Assembly (NCBI RefSeq): GCF_011752565.1
Contig: NZ_VWXK01000019.1
Coordinates: 1 to 64,000, forward strand
Source: Pantoea sp. Ap-967
Lineage (GTDB): Bacteria; Pseudomonadota; Gammaproteobacteria; Pseudomonadales; Pseudomonadaceae
DNA: 64,000 bases
Direction of reading: 5' to 3'
Below the pieces are notes generated by a model. The model had not been told where the DNA came from. It did not search any database and saw only the letters and a list, made by a program, of their open reading frames with translations. The position numbers and the translations under genes were made by a program. Of this stretch, positions 1 to 8,885 are shown piece after piece. Numbering within the stretch: the first letter of the stretch is position 1; each line of letters begins with the position of its first letter.

Positions 1-98
1 GCCAGAAGCGAATAGCTTCCTCGAACAGGCCTGATACATAGATGCAACCGGGTAACCATGTTCAAAAGCAGCTAGACAATGTTGGCGAGTCCATACAT

Positions 99-128
99 AG
101 GAGCGGGCTTGCCCCGCGAAGAGGCCCT
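99..128. repeat. REP element (single copy)
   Basis: One copy of the Pseudomonas REP palindrome (core GAGCGGGCTTGCCCCGC) immediately precedes the 3' end of the glutathione transferase-like gene. The first 98 bases hold no gene I can support. Confidence 0.8.
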
Positions 129-752
129 TCAGGCTACCGGTACGGTGGCAACCATCGACGGCCGCTTGGCCACCTCGGCATACCACGCCGCCAACCCAGG
201 CTGGCGCTCACGCCAGCCAAACTCCGGCTGGCGCAGGTCCAGGTAGCCCAGTGCACAGGCAACGCCAATCGCCGCGATATCGAACCCGGAGGCGATCTCC
301 GCCAGGTGCTCCTGCTCAAGGTTCGCAAGGCTGCGGCGAATCTTCTCGCTTTGCGCCTCAAGCCAAGCGTCCCAGCGCTTGTCCTCAGGGCGCAGGAAGC
401 TTTCGTAACGGCTCAGCACCGCCGCATCCATGATCGCATCGGCCTGGGACGCCAGGGTCATGCGCCGCCAGCGTGCCGAGCCCTCGCGCGGCAGCAGCGG
501 CAGGCCGACATGCTGCAGGTCGAGGTACTCGCAGATCACCCGGCTGTCGTGCAGCACGGTGCCGTCTTCCAGGCGCAGGGCCGGGATCTTGCCGATCGGG
601 TTGCCCTGGTTGAGCTGGGCATCGCCGTTTACCGGGCTGACGTTCACCGGGTGCAGGGTCACCCGGCCAAGCTGGCCGGTTTCATGCAGCACCACCATCA
701 CCTTGCGCACGAACGGCGACAACGGCGAGTGGAACAGGGTCATGGTGCCCAT
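129..752 (-). CDS. Glutathione S-transferase family protein
   Basis: This 207-aa protein has the size and two-part layout of a soluble cytosolic glutathione transferase. It has an N-terminal thioredoxin-like half (about residues 4-80, with SPFVRKV at the first helix and the GKIPAL cis-Pro segment followed by LHDSRVICEYL, which binds glutathione in the family) and an all-helical C-terminal half. There is no Cys at the N-terminal active site, so a Ser (S9 or S12) or no classical nucleophile is expected. It lies 3 bp downstream of msrA on the same strand, which suggests co-transcription and a role in redox or electrophile stress. The start may be the ATG at 752 or the one at 743, three codons later. 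The substrate is unknown. Confidence 0.85.
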   Translation of the reverse strand: MGTMTLFHSPLSPFVRKVMVVLHETGQLGRVTLHPVNVSPVNGDAQLNQGNPIGKIPALRLEDGTVLHDSRVICEYLDLQHVGLPLLPREGSARWRRMTLASQADAIMDAAVLSRYESFLRPEDKRWDAWLEAQSEKIRRSLANLEQEHLAEIASGFDIAAIGVACALGYLDLRQPEFGWRERQPGLAAWYAEVAKRPSMVATVPVA

Positions 753-755
753 GGC

Positions 756-1424
756 TCAATTGCCTTGCAGGCTGGGCGGCAGGCACACGCCAGTGCCGCC
801 GATGCCGCAGTAGCCTTCGGGGTTCTTGGCCAGGTACTGCTGGTGGTAGGCCTCGGCGAAGTACACGGTCGGGGCCTGGTCGATTTCGGTGGTGATCTCG
901 CCGAAACCGGCTTTGTTCAGCTCGGCCTGGAAGGTGTCGCGGCTGGCCTTGGCCTGCTCCAGCTGTTCCGGGCTGGTGCAGTAGATGGCCGAACGGTACT
1001 GGGTGCCGATGTCGTTGCCCTGGCGCATGCCCTGGGTCGGGTTGTGCAGTTCCCAGAACATCGCCAGCAGCTCGCGGTAGCTGACTTTGTCTTTGTCGAA
1101 CACCACCAGCACCACTTCGGTGTGGCCGGTCAGGCCCGAGCAGACTTCTTCATAGGTGGGGTTCGGGGTGAAGCCGCCGGCATAGCCGACCACGGTGCTG
1201 ACCACGCCTTCGCGCTGCCAGAAGCGGCGCTCGGCGCCCCAGAAGCAACCCAGGCCGAAGATGGCGAAGTCGATGCTGCCCTCGAAGAATGGGCCCAGCA
1301 GCGGGGTGCCTTCGAATACGTAGTGGAATTCGGGCAGGGACATTGGCGTTTCGCGGCCAGGCAGGGCCTGTTCCGCGGTTGGCATGACGTTTTTGTTCAC
1401 CAGGATTTCCGAACGCAGGACCAT
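756..1424 (-). CDS. msrA: Peptide-methionine (S)-S-oxide reductase MsrA
   Basis: MsrA reduces methionine-S-sulfoxide in oxidised proteins, using thioredoxin as electron donor. The catalytic motif GCFWGAE is present with Cys60. Two C-terminal cysteines (C206 and C214, in YCGIGGTGVC) match the resolving and recycling cysteines of the long proteobacterial form. The length of 222 aa is normal for that form, which carries an N-terminal extension of about 50 residues. The start is supported by TGAGGAA about 9 bases upstream of the ATG. The glutathione transferase-like gene follows after 3 bp, so the two probably form one oxidative-stress unit. Family assignment is certain. Confidence 0.97.
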   Translation of the reverse strand: MVLRSEILVNKNVMPTAEQALPGRETPMSLPEFHYVFEGTPLLGPFFEGSIDFAIFGLGCFWGAERRFWQREGVVSTVVGYAGGFTPNPTYEEVCSGLTGHTEVVLVVFDKDKVSYRELLAMFWELHNPTQGMRQGNDIGTQYRSAIYCTSPEQLEQAKASRDTFQAELNKAGFGEITTEIDQAPTVYFAEAYHQQYLAKNPEGYCGIGGTGVCLPPSLQGN

Positions 1425-1460
1425 GGCCGTTCCTCAGTATGTCAGTTGAATGGGTGGTGG

Positions 1461-1488
1461 GGCCTTCGCGGGCAAGCCCGCTCCCACA
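1461..1488. repeat. REP element (single, degenerate end)
   Basis: A REP core (TTCGCGGGCAAGCCCGCTCC) in the 137-bp gap between the EAL protein gene and msrA. The right end reads CCCACA rather than the usual CCTACA. Confidence 0.7.
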
Positions 1489-1561
1489 GAGGGCTCCACA
1501 GGGTGGGATAGCCGCGAAAGGGCCCGAATGGGCTCTAGTGTGCCCGACCTTGAAGCAGCTG

Positions 1562-4246
1562 TCAGGCCATTGGACCGCGCGGGTAGCGCTTGAGTTTTTC
1601 GGTAAGCTCGCGGCCCGGTATCGGCCGGTCGAACAGGTAGCCCTGGCCAACGTCGCAGCGGTGCCGGCGCAGGAACGCCAGCTGCTCCGGCGTCTCGATC
1701 CCCTCGGCCACCACCTTGAGCTTGAGGTTGTGGGCCATGGCCACCACCGCCGAGGTGATTTCCATGTCGTCCTGGTTGTCGGGGATTTCGTTGATGAAGC
1801 TGCGGTCGATCTTGATGATGTCGATCGGGAATTTCTTCAGGTAGCTCAGCGACGAGTAACCGGTGCCGAAGTCGTCCATGGCCAGGGTCAGGCCCAGGGC
1901 CTTGAGCTCGTCGAGCTGGCGGTGGGTGTCCTCGGTGGCTTCGAGCAGTAGGCCTTCGGTGAGTTCCAGCTCCAGCAGGTGCGGCGGCAGGCCTTCTTCC
2001 TTGAGGATCGAGGCGATCGAGGCCACCAGGTCGGGGTCGGAGAACTGCTTGGGCGACAGGTTGATGGCCACGTGCAGGCAGCCCATGCCGGCTTCCTGCA
2101 ACTGCTGGCTCATGCGGCAGGACTGGCGCACCACCCACTTGCCGATGGGGATGATCAGGCCGGTTTCCTCGGCCACGCTGATGAACTGGTCGGGGCGGAT
2201 CATGCCGCGCTCGGGGTGGTTCCAGCGCAGCAGCGCCTCCAGGCCCAGCAGGCGGCCACTGCGCAGGCACAGCTTGGGCTGGTAGAACACCTCCAGCTCG
2301 TTCTGGGTCAGGGCGCGGCGCAGGTTGTTTTCCACGAACAGCTTGTAGCTGGCCTCGGCGTTGAGCACTTCGGTGAACACCTGCACCTGGTGCTTGCCGT
2401 TGGCCTTGGCCTTGTGCAGGGCAAGGCCTGCGTTCTTCATCAGGCTGGCCGGGTCGCTGCCGTGCAGCGGCGCGTAGGCCAGGCCCACGGAGGCGGTGAC
2501 GTTGATCAGTTGGTTGTCGACGAACATGGGTTTGTCGAGGGTGCGCAGCAGCTGCTGGGCAACGCCCTGGCCGTCTTCCAGGCTGGTGTCGTCGAGCAGC
2601 ACGGCGAACTCGTTGCTGGCGAAGCGGGCGAGGATGCCGTTGGGGCTGAGGCTGTTGCGCAGGCGCCGGGCCAGGCTGATCAACAGCTTGTCGCCGGTCT
2701 GGTGGCCAAGGCTGTCGTTGATCCGCTTGAAGTTGTCGATGTCCACCAGCAGCAGGCACATCGGGTTTTCGCCGTCGCGGGCAAAGCGCTCGTCGAGGCT
2801 GCGGATGAACGCCGGGCGGTTGCCCAGGTTGGTCAGGTTGTCGGTGTAGGCCAGGCGCTCGATGCGCTGCTGGGCGAGCTTGGTCTGGGTAACGTCTTCG
2901 TAGATGCCGATGTAGTGGGTCAGCTCGCGGTTGTCGCCGTACACCTTGGAGATCGACAGTTGGCCCCAGTAGGGTTCGAGGTTCTTGCGCCGGCTTTTGA
3001 ATTCGCCTTGCCAGCTGTTGCCCATGGCCAGGCTGGACGGCGAGTCGAACAGCAGCTCGCTCAGGTTTTCCAGGGCCGGCAGCTCGCCCAGGTGATGGCC
3101 CTGGACTTCCTCGGTGCTGTACTGGGTGATGGCCGTGAAGCTTGGGTTGACGTACTCCACCACGCCGTCGCGGTTCACCAGCAGGAAGGCGTTGGCGCTT
3201 TGCTCCACCGCGCGCTGGAACAGGTGCAGGGCGCTGGCGGCGGTGCGCCGGTTGTGGTTGGTGATTACCTGGGCGAACTGGTCGGCCAGCTCGCCGGCGA
3301 AGGCGATTTCATCCGACTGCCAGGCCCGCGGCTGGCCGGTCTGCTCCAGGCACAGCACGCCCACCACCTGGCCGTCGACCCGCACGCTGGCGTCGAGCAT
3401 GGCGTTGTTGCCTTCGTACAGGCTTGCCGCCAGCGCCCGGGTGCGTGGGTCGTGGTGGGCGTTGTGGGCGTCGATGGCGCGGCTGGCGTGCAGGGCTTCG
3501 AGGTAGTCGGGGAACTGGCTGGCGTCGATGGGCTCGGGCAGGCGGTGCATTTGCTCGTTGCGCAGCCAGGCGCTGATCGGCTCCAGGCGCTGGCCCTCCA
3601 GGTGCCAGATGCTGGCGCTGTCGACCTTGTAGATTTCGCAGGCGCTGCGGGTTATCAGCTGGGCGGCTTCGAGCAGTGAGTTTTCCGCGCTGTAGCGCTG
3701 GCGGGCCAGGCGCAGGATCAGGTCCTGCTGGCCGCGCACACGTTCCAGGTGTTCAAGCTGTTCCTGCTGGGCGCGTTGGTTCAGCTGCAGGGCCAGTTGC
3801 AGGCGGTTGTTGCGCGACTCAAGGTCGGTGGCGTCCTGCTCGGCTTCGTCTTCGTCATCGAGCACGGTGAGAAAACCGCGCAGCAGCTGGCGGTTGTGCT
3901 GCTTGTAGGCTTCGCCGGCTTCCAGCACGCGCAGTGCGCGGGGCTGGGCGTGCAGGGTGTAGCGCACGCGGTAGTAGCCGCGCTTGCCGAGCTGTTGCTG
4001 GATTTCGTCGTGCAGCCGGTAGCGCGCCTCGGGCTCCATCAGGCTGGCATAGGGCGAGTCGATCAAGGCGCACAGTTCGGACGCGGGCAGGCCGAACTGG
4101 CGCTCGCAGGCTGGGTCCAGGAAGAGCATTGCCCAGGTGGCTTCGTTGAGCCTTTCGAAACGCAGCATGCCGAGCCGCGAGGGCACGGGAAGCTGCGTGA
4201 CGACCTCGGCCGCCACACGGCTGGCGGCATCGGGTTGGCTTTTCAT
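1562..4246 (-). CDS. PAS/GAF/PAS-GGDEF-EAL cyclic-di-GMP signalling protein
   Basis: An 894-aa cytoplasmic multidomain protein. By composition the order is an N-terminal PAS-like region (about 20-130), a coiled coil (140-175), a GAF-like domain (185-330), a PAS domain (340-455), GGDEF (465-625) and EAL (640-885). The diguanylate cyclase signature is degenerate: residues 543-547 read ASNEF instead of GGDEF, so cyclase activity is unlikely. The phosphodiesterase half looks intact, with EALLRW at 670, ELTE at 761, DDFGTGYSSL at 791 and KIDRSFI at 812. I infer a c-di-GMP phosphodiesterase whose GGDEF-like domain is regulatory. There is no transmembrane segment. It is transcribed away from aceF and separated from msrA by 137 bp. 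The signal sensed is unknown. Confidence 0.93.
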   Translation of the reverse strand: MKSQPDAASRVAAEVVTQLPVPSRLGMLRFERLNEATWAMLFLDPACERQFGLPASELCALIDSPYASLMEPEARYRLHDEIQQQLGKRGYYRVRYTLHAQPRALRVLEAGEAYKQHNRQLLRGFLTVLDDEDEAEQDATDLESRNNRLQLALQLNQRAQQEQLEHLERVRGQQDLILRLARQRYSAENSLLEAAQLITRSACEIYKVDSASIWHLEGQRLEPISAWLRNEQMHRLPEPIDASQFPDYLEALHASRAIDAHNAHHDPRTRALAASLYEGNNAMLDASVRVDGQVVGVLCLEQTGQPRAWQSDEIAFAGELADQFAQVITNHNRRTAASALHLFQRAVEQSANAFLLVNRDGVVEYVNPSFTAITQYSTEEVQGHHLGELPALENLSELLFDSPSSLAMGNSWQGEFKSRRKNLEPYWGQLSISKVYGDNRELTHYIGIYEDVTQTKLAQQRIERLAYTDNLTNLGNRPAFIRSLDERFARDGENPMCLLLVDIDNFKRINDSLGHQTGDKLLISLARRLRNSLSPNGILARFASNEFAVLLDDTSLEDGQGVAQQLLRTLDKPMFVDNQLINVTASVGLAYAPLHGSDPASLMKNAGLALHKAKANGKHQVQVFTEVLNAEASYKLFVENNLRRALTQNELEVFYQPKLCLRSGRLLGLEALLRWNHPERGMIRPDQFISVAEETGLIIPIGKWVVRQSCRMSQQLQEAGMGCLHVAINLSPKQFSDPDLVASIASILKEEGLPPHLLELELTEGLLLEATEDTHRQLDELKALGLTLAMDDFGTGYSSLSYLKKFPIDIIKIDRSFINEIPDNQDDMEITSAVVAMAHNLKLKVVAEGIETPEQLAFLRRHRCDVGQGYLFDRPIPGRELTEKLKRYPRGPMA

Positions 4247-4398
4247 CGAAGACTCGCTTGAAGAGGGGAGGCGGCCTGGAGCGGCGGCACATTCGGCAAG
4301 GTTGCATCATGTCCCGAAGGCTGGCAAGCGGCCGTTTGGGTTCATGTATATGTTTTCGGCCGTTGGGCTGAAAACCTTGAATCGGCGGACGGAAATTG
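4247..4398. other. Upstream region of the EAL protein gene
   Basis: The gap between this gene and aceF is 339 bp in total. This part contains no convincing gene. It should hold the promoter of the EAL protein, but I see no clear consensus hexamers. The rest of the gap is a large inverted repeat and the aceF terminator, listed separately. Confidence 0.5.
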
Positions 4399-4492
4399 GC
4401 GCCTGGCGGCGCATCGCGAGCTGCGCTCGCTCCTACCAGGCTTATGCGGAACCGGTAGGAGCGAGCGCAGCTCGCGATGCGCCGCCAGGCGC
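4399..4492. repeat. Perfect 39-bp inverted repeat, REP-like
   Basis: Arms 4399-4437 and 4454-4492 are perfect reverse complements over 39 bases with a 16-base spacer. Each arm contains the sub-palindrome GCGAGCTGCGCTCGC followed by TCCTACC, a stem variant of the REP scaffold. It abuts the aceF terminator. Confidence 0.9.
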
Positions 4493-4520
4493 AAAAAAAG
4501 CCCCGCCAATTGGCGGGGTT
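4493..4520 (-). terminator. Rho-independent terminator of aceEF
   Basis: Read on the minus strand, the self-complementary segment CCCCGCCAATTGGCGGGG is followed by C and seven T. It lies 65 bp beyond the aceF stop codon and is a strong intrinsic terminator for the aceEF transcript. Confidence 0.9.
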
Positions 4521-4585
4521 GAGGTACGAGCGTGGCAGCTCGAAAAAGTACCTGCCTCCCCAGGGGAAGGCAGGTTGGCTGCGTG

Positions 4586-6226
4586 TTACAGCAGCATGGT
4601 ACGAATGTCGCCCAGCACGTCGCCCAGGCGCTTGGTGAAGCGCGCGGCGGCAGCGCCGTTGATCACACGGTGATCGTAGGACAGCGACAGCGGCAGCATC
4701 AGCTTCGGCTGGAAGGCCTTGCCATCCCAGACTGGCTGCATGGTCGCCTTGGAGACGCCCAGGATCGCCACTTCCGGCGCGTTGACGATCGGCGTGAAGC
4801 CGGTGCCGCCAATGTGGCCGAGGCTGGAGATGGTGAAGCAAGCGCCTTGCATGTCGTCGGCCGACAGCTTCTTGGTGCGGGCCTTTTCGGCCAGCGCCGC
4901 AGCTTCGGCAGCCAGTTGCAGCAGGCTCTTCTGGTCGACGTTCTTGATCACAGGGACCAGCAGGCCGTCCGGGGTGTCCACGGCGAAGCCGATGTGCACG
5001 TACTTCTTGCGGATCACAGCCTTGCCGCTTGGTGCCAGCGAGCTGTTGAAGTCCGGCAGTTCCTTGAGCAGGAAGGCGCAGGCCTTGAGCAGCAGCGGCA
5101 GCACGGTCAGCTTAACGCCAGCCTTCTCGGCCACGGCTTTCTGCGCAACGCGGAAGGCTTCCAGCTCGGTGATGTCGGCGGAGTCGAACTGGGTCACGTG
5201 CGGCACGTTCAGCCAGCTGCGGTGCAGGTTGGCAGCACCGACCTGCATCAGGCGGGTCAGGGCCACTTCTTCCACTTCACCGAACTTGCTGAAGTCCACG
5301 GCTGGAATCGGCGGGATGCCGGCGCCGCCGGTTGCGCCAGCGGCTGCTGGTGCTTCCTTGGCCTTCTGCATGACCGACTTGACGTAAACCTGCACGTCTT
5401 CCTTCAGGATGCGGCCGTGCGGACCGGTAGCCGCGACTGCGCCCAGGTCGACACCGAACTCGCGGGCCAGCTGGCGAACCGCCGGGCCTGCGTGAACCTT
5501 GGCGTTGTTGCCGGCAGCCGGTGCGCTAGCAACCGGAGCAGGAGCAGCAGCCGGGGCGGCAGCGGCAGGCGCGGCGGCTGGAGCCGCTTCAGCCTTGGCC
5601 GGTGCAGCAGCGGCCGGCGCCGGGGCGGCAGCCGGTGCAGCGCCAGCCACCTTGAGCTTGAAGATCAGGTCGCCAGTGCCAACTTCGTCTTCGAGCTTGC
5701 ACAGCACTTCCTCGACCACGCCAGCGGCTGGCGATGGGATTTCCATGGAGGCCTTGTCGGACTCCAGGGTAATCAGCGACTGGTCGGCTTCGACGGTGTC
5801 GCCGACCTTGACCAGCACTTCGATGATCTTGGCCTTGCCCGACGAGCCGATGTCCGGCACGTGGATGTCCTGCACGCTGGCGGCAGCCGGGGCTGCTGCC
5901 GGAGCAGGGGCGGCTGCGGCGGCCGGAGCCGGCGCAGACGCTTGGGCTGGAGCAGCGGCGGCAGCCGGAGCCTCAGGGGCCGCAGCAGCGGCGCCCTCGG
6001 CTTCCAGAACCAGCAGCTCGTCGCCTTCTTTCAGGCGGTCGCCCAGCTTGACCTTCAGTTCCTTGATGACGCCGGCCTTGGGGGCCGGGATCTCCATGGA
6101 GGCCTTGTCGGACTCCAGGGTCAGCAGGCTCTGGTCAGCCTCGATACGGTCACCGACCTTGACGAACAGCTCGATGATTTCACCTTCACCGCTGCCGATG
6201 TCAGGTACGCGAATGAGTTCGCTCAC
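4586..6226 (-). CDS. aceF: Pyruvate dehydrogenase E2, dihydrolipoyl acetyltransferase
   Basis: This is the core acetyltransferase of the pyruvate dehydrogenase complex, moving acetyl groups from E1-bound intermediates to CoA. The 546-aa protein has two lipoyl domains (about 2-76 and 119-193) with lipoylated lysines K41 and K158 in ESDKAS motifs. These are joined by Ala/Pro-rich flexible linkers. The E1/E3-binding domain spans about 245-282 and the catalytic domain about 315-546, with H519 in SYDHRVING. The Asn in DHRVING, where many E2s have Asp, is also recalled in Azotobacter E2. The start is GTG at 6226, with GGAG overlapping the aceE stop 13 bp upstream, so the two genes are translationally close. 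An intrinsic terminator follows. Confidence 0.97.
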   Translation of the reverse strand: MSELIRVPDIGSGEGEIIELFVKVGDRIEADQSLLTLESDKASMEIPAPKAGVIKELKVKLGDRLKEGDELLVLEAEGAAAAAPEAPAAAAAPAQASAPAPAAAAAPAPAAAPAAASVQDIHVPDIGSSGKAKIIEVLVKVGDTVEADQSLITLESDKASMEIPSPAAGVVEEVLCKLEDEVGTGDLIFKLKVAGAAPAAAPAPAAAAPAKAEAAPAAAPAAAAPAAAPAPVASAPAAGNNAKVHAGPAVRQLAREFGVDLGAVAATGPHGRILKEDVQVYVKSVMQKAKEAPAAAGATGGAGIPPIPAVDFSKFGEVEEVALTRLMQVGAANLHRSWLNVPHVTQFDSADITELEAFRVAQKAVAEKAGVKLTVLPLLLKACAFLLKELPDFNSSLAPSGKAVIRKKYVHIGFAVDTPDGLLVPVIKNVDQKSLLQLAAEAAALAEKARTKKLSADDMQGACFTISSLGHIGGTGFTPIVNAPEVAILGVSKATMQPVWDGKAFQPKLMLPLSLSYDHRVINGAAAARFTKRLGDVLGDIRTMLL

Positions 6227-6239
6227 TTAAAAATACTCC

Positions 6240-8885
6240 TCAGCAGTCCAGTGGGTTGCGCTTGTCCGGGTCGATGCCGAACTTGACGATGGCGTCAGCC
6301 ACAACCTTGGGTTCGATCTCGCCACGGTCAGCCAGGGCTTCCAGGGCAGCCAGCACGACGAAGTGGCGGTCGACTTCGAAGAAGTGACGCAGCTTCTTGC
6401 GGCTGTCGCTGCGACCGTAACCGTCGGTACCCAGGACTTTGAACTCTTTGCTCGGCACCCACTGGCGAATCTGCTCGGCGAACAGCTTCATGTAGTCGGT
6501 GGACGCGATAACCGGGCCTTTGCGACCGTTCAGGCACTGCTCGACGTAGGTCTGCTGTGGCTTCTGGCCAGGCTTGAGGCGGTTGGCGCGTTCCACGGCC
6601 AGGCCGTCGCGACGCAGTTCGTTGAAGCTGGTGACGCTCCACACGTCGGCGCCGACGTTGAACTCTTCACGCAGGATCTTCGCCGCTTCGCGAACTTCGC
6701 GCAGGATGGTGCCGGAGCCCATCAGCTGTACGTGGTGCGCGGCTTCGCGGGTGTCTTCCTCGAGCAGGTACATGCCCTTGATGATGCCTTCCTCGACACC
6801 GGCCGGCATGGCTGGCTGCTGGTAGGATTCGTTCATCACGGTGATGTAGTAGAAGATGTCCTGTTGCTCTTCGGTCATCTTCTTCATGCCGTCCTGGATG
6901 ATCACCGCCAGCTCGTAGCCGTAGGTTGGATCGTAGGTGCGGCAGTTCGGGATGGTGCCCGCCATCATGTGGCTGTGACCGTCTTCGTGCTGCAGGCCTT
7001 CACCGTTGAGGGTGGTACGGCCGGCGGTACCGCCGATCAGGAAGCCACGGGTGCGGCTGTCGCCAGCGGCCCAGGCCAGGTCGCCGATACGCTGGAAGCC
7101 GAACATCGAGTAGAAGATGTAGAACGGCAGCATCGGCTGGTTGTGGCAGCTGTACGAGGTACCGGCAGCGATGAACGACGACATGGCGCCGGCTTCGTTG
7201 ATGCCTTCCTCGAGGATCTGGCCCTTCTTGTCTTCGCGGTAGAACATCACCTGGTCTTTATCGACTGGCTCGTAGAGCTGGCCGACCGAGGAGTAGATGC
7301 CCAGCTGGCGGAACATGCCTTCCATACCGAAGGTACGGGCTTCGTCCGGGATGATCGGGACGATGCGCTGGCCGATGTCCTTGTCCTTGACCAGCTGCGC
7401 CAGGATGCGCACGAAGGCCATGGTGGTGGAGATTTCGCGGTCGCCCGAGCCGTCCAGGATCGCCTTCAGGGTTTCCAGCGGCGGGGTGGGCACGCTGAAG
7501 CTCTGGGCGCGGCGCTGAGGCACGAAGCCGCCCAGGGCAGCACGGCGCTCGGCCAGGTACTTGGCCTCGGCGGAGCCTTCTTCTGGTTTGAAGAATGGCA
7601 GGTTCTCGAGGTCGGCATCCTTGACCGGGATGTCGAAGCGGTCACGGAAGTGACGCAGGCTGTCGACGTCGACCTTCTTGGTGTTGTGCGCGGTGTTCTT
7701 GGCTTCGCCGGCACCGGTACCGTAACCCTTGATGGTCTTGGCCAGGATGACGGTTGGCTGGTCCTTGTGGTTCACAGCCTGGTGGTACGCCGCGTAGACC
7801 TTGTACGGGTCGTGGCCGCCACGGTTGAGCTTCCAGATCTCGTCGTCGGACAGGTCTTCGACCATGGCCTTGAGCTCTGGGGTGTTGAAGAAGTTCTCAC
7901 GAACGTACGCGCCGTCTTTGGCTTTGTAGTTCTGGTACTCGCCGTCGATGACTTCGTCCATGCGGCGCTGCAGGGCACCGTTGGTGTCCTTGGCCAGCAG
8001 TGGGTCCCAGAAACGGCCCCAGACGACTTTGTTGACGTTCCAGCCACCGCCACGGAACACGCCTTCGAGTTCCTGGATGATCTTGCCGTTGCCGCGAACC
8101 GGGCCGTCGAGGCGCTGCAGGTTGCAGTTGATGACGAAGATCAGGTTGTCCAGCTTCTCGCGGCCGGCCAGGGCGATTGCGCCCAGGGATTCCGGCTCGT
8201 CGCACTCGCCGTCGCCCATGAAGCACCAGACTTTCTGCTTGCCGGCCGGGATGAAGCCGCGCGCTTCCAAGTACTTCATGAAGCGAGCCTGGTAGATGGC
8301 CTGGATCGGGCCCAGACCCATCGATACGGTCGGGAACTGCCAGAAGTCAGGCATCAGCCATGGGTGTGGGTACGAAGACAGGCCGTTGCCGTCCACTTCC
8401 TGACGGAAGTTGTTCATCTGCTCTTCGTTGATGCGGCCTTCCATGAAGGCACGGGCGTAGACGCCTGGCGAAGCGTGGCCCTGGAAGAAGATCAGGTCGC
8501 CGCCGTGTTCTTCGGTCGGGGCCTGGAAGAAGTAGTTGAAGCCGATGTCATACAGGGTGGCACTGGAAGCGAAGCTGGAGATGTGGCCGCCCAGGTCCGA
8601 GTCCTTCAGGTTGGTGCGCATCACCATGGCCAGCGCGTTCCAACGCACCATCGAGCGAATGCGGCGTTCCATGAACAGGTCGCCAGGCATGCGTGCTTCG
8701 TGGGTGACAGGGATGGTGTTGCGGTATGGCGTGGTGATTGCGTACGGCAGCTGGGAGCCACTGCGGGTGGCCAGCTCGCCCATGCGGGTCATCAGGTAAT
8801 GAGCGCGGTCTTCGCCTTCTTTGTCGAGGACCGACTCCAGGGCATCCAGCCATTCCTGGGTTTCGATTGGATCGAGGTCTTGCAT
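6240..8885 (-). CDS. aceE: Pyruvate dehydrogenase E1, homodimeric type
   Basis: The 881-aa thiamine-diphosphate enzyme decarboxylates pyruvate and acetylates the lipoyl groups of AceF. Length and sequence match the homodimeric gammaproteobacterial E1 rather than the two-subunit form. The ThDP/Mg-binding motif runs from GDGECDE (residues 224-230) to NCN (253-255), and the N-terminal helix region expected to bind E2 is present. A Shine-Dalgarno TGGAGC precedes the ATG. It is the first gene of the aceEF operon and diverges from glnE across 383 bp that hold two candidate operators. E3 (lipoamide dehydrogenase) is not encoded in this window. Confidence 0.97.
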   Translation of the reverse strand: MQDLDPIETQEWLDALESVLDKEGEDRAHYLMTRMGELATRSGSQLPYAITTPYRNTIPVTHEARMPGDLFMERRIRSMVRWNALAMVMRTNLKDSDLGGHISSFASSATLYDIGFNYFFQAPTEEHGGDLIFFQGHASPGVYARAFMEGRINEEQMNNFRQEVDGNGLSSYPHPWLMPDFWQFPTVSMGLGPIQAIYQARFMKYLEARGFIPAGKQKVWCFMGDGECDEPESLGAIALAGREKLDNLIFVINCNLQRLDGPVRGNGKIIQELEGVFRGGGWNVNKVVWGRFWDPLLAKDTNGALQRRMDEVIDGEYQNYKAKDGAYVRENFFNTPELKAMVEDLSDDEIWKLNRGGHDPYKVYAAYHQAVNHKDQPTVILAKTIKGYGTGAGEAKNTAHNTKKVDVDSLRHFRDRFDIPVKDADLENLPFFKPEEGSAEAKYLAERRAALGGFVPQRRAQSFSVPTPPLETLKAILDGSGDREISTTMAFVRILAQLVKDKDIGQRIVPIIPDEARTFGMEGMFRQLGIYSSVGQLYEPVDKDQVMFYREDKKGQILEEGINEAGAMSSFIAAGTSYSCHNQPMLPFYIFYSMFGFQRIGDLAWAAGDSRTRGFLIGGTAGRTTLNGEGLQHEDGHSHMMAGTIPNCRTYDPTYGYELAVIIQDGMKKMTEEQQDIFYYITVMNESYQQPAMPAGVEEGIIKGMYLLEEDTREAAHHVQLMGSGTILREVREAAKILREEFNVGADVWSVTSFNELRRDGLAVERANRLKPGQKPQQTYVEQCLNGRKGPVIASTDYMKLFAEQIRQWVPSKEFKVLGTDGYGRSDSRKKLRHFFEVDRHFVVLAALEALADRGEIEPKVVADAIVKFGIDPDKRNPLDC

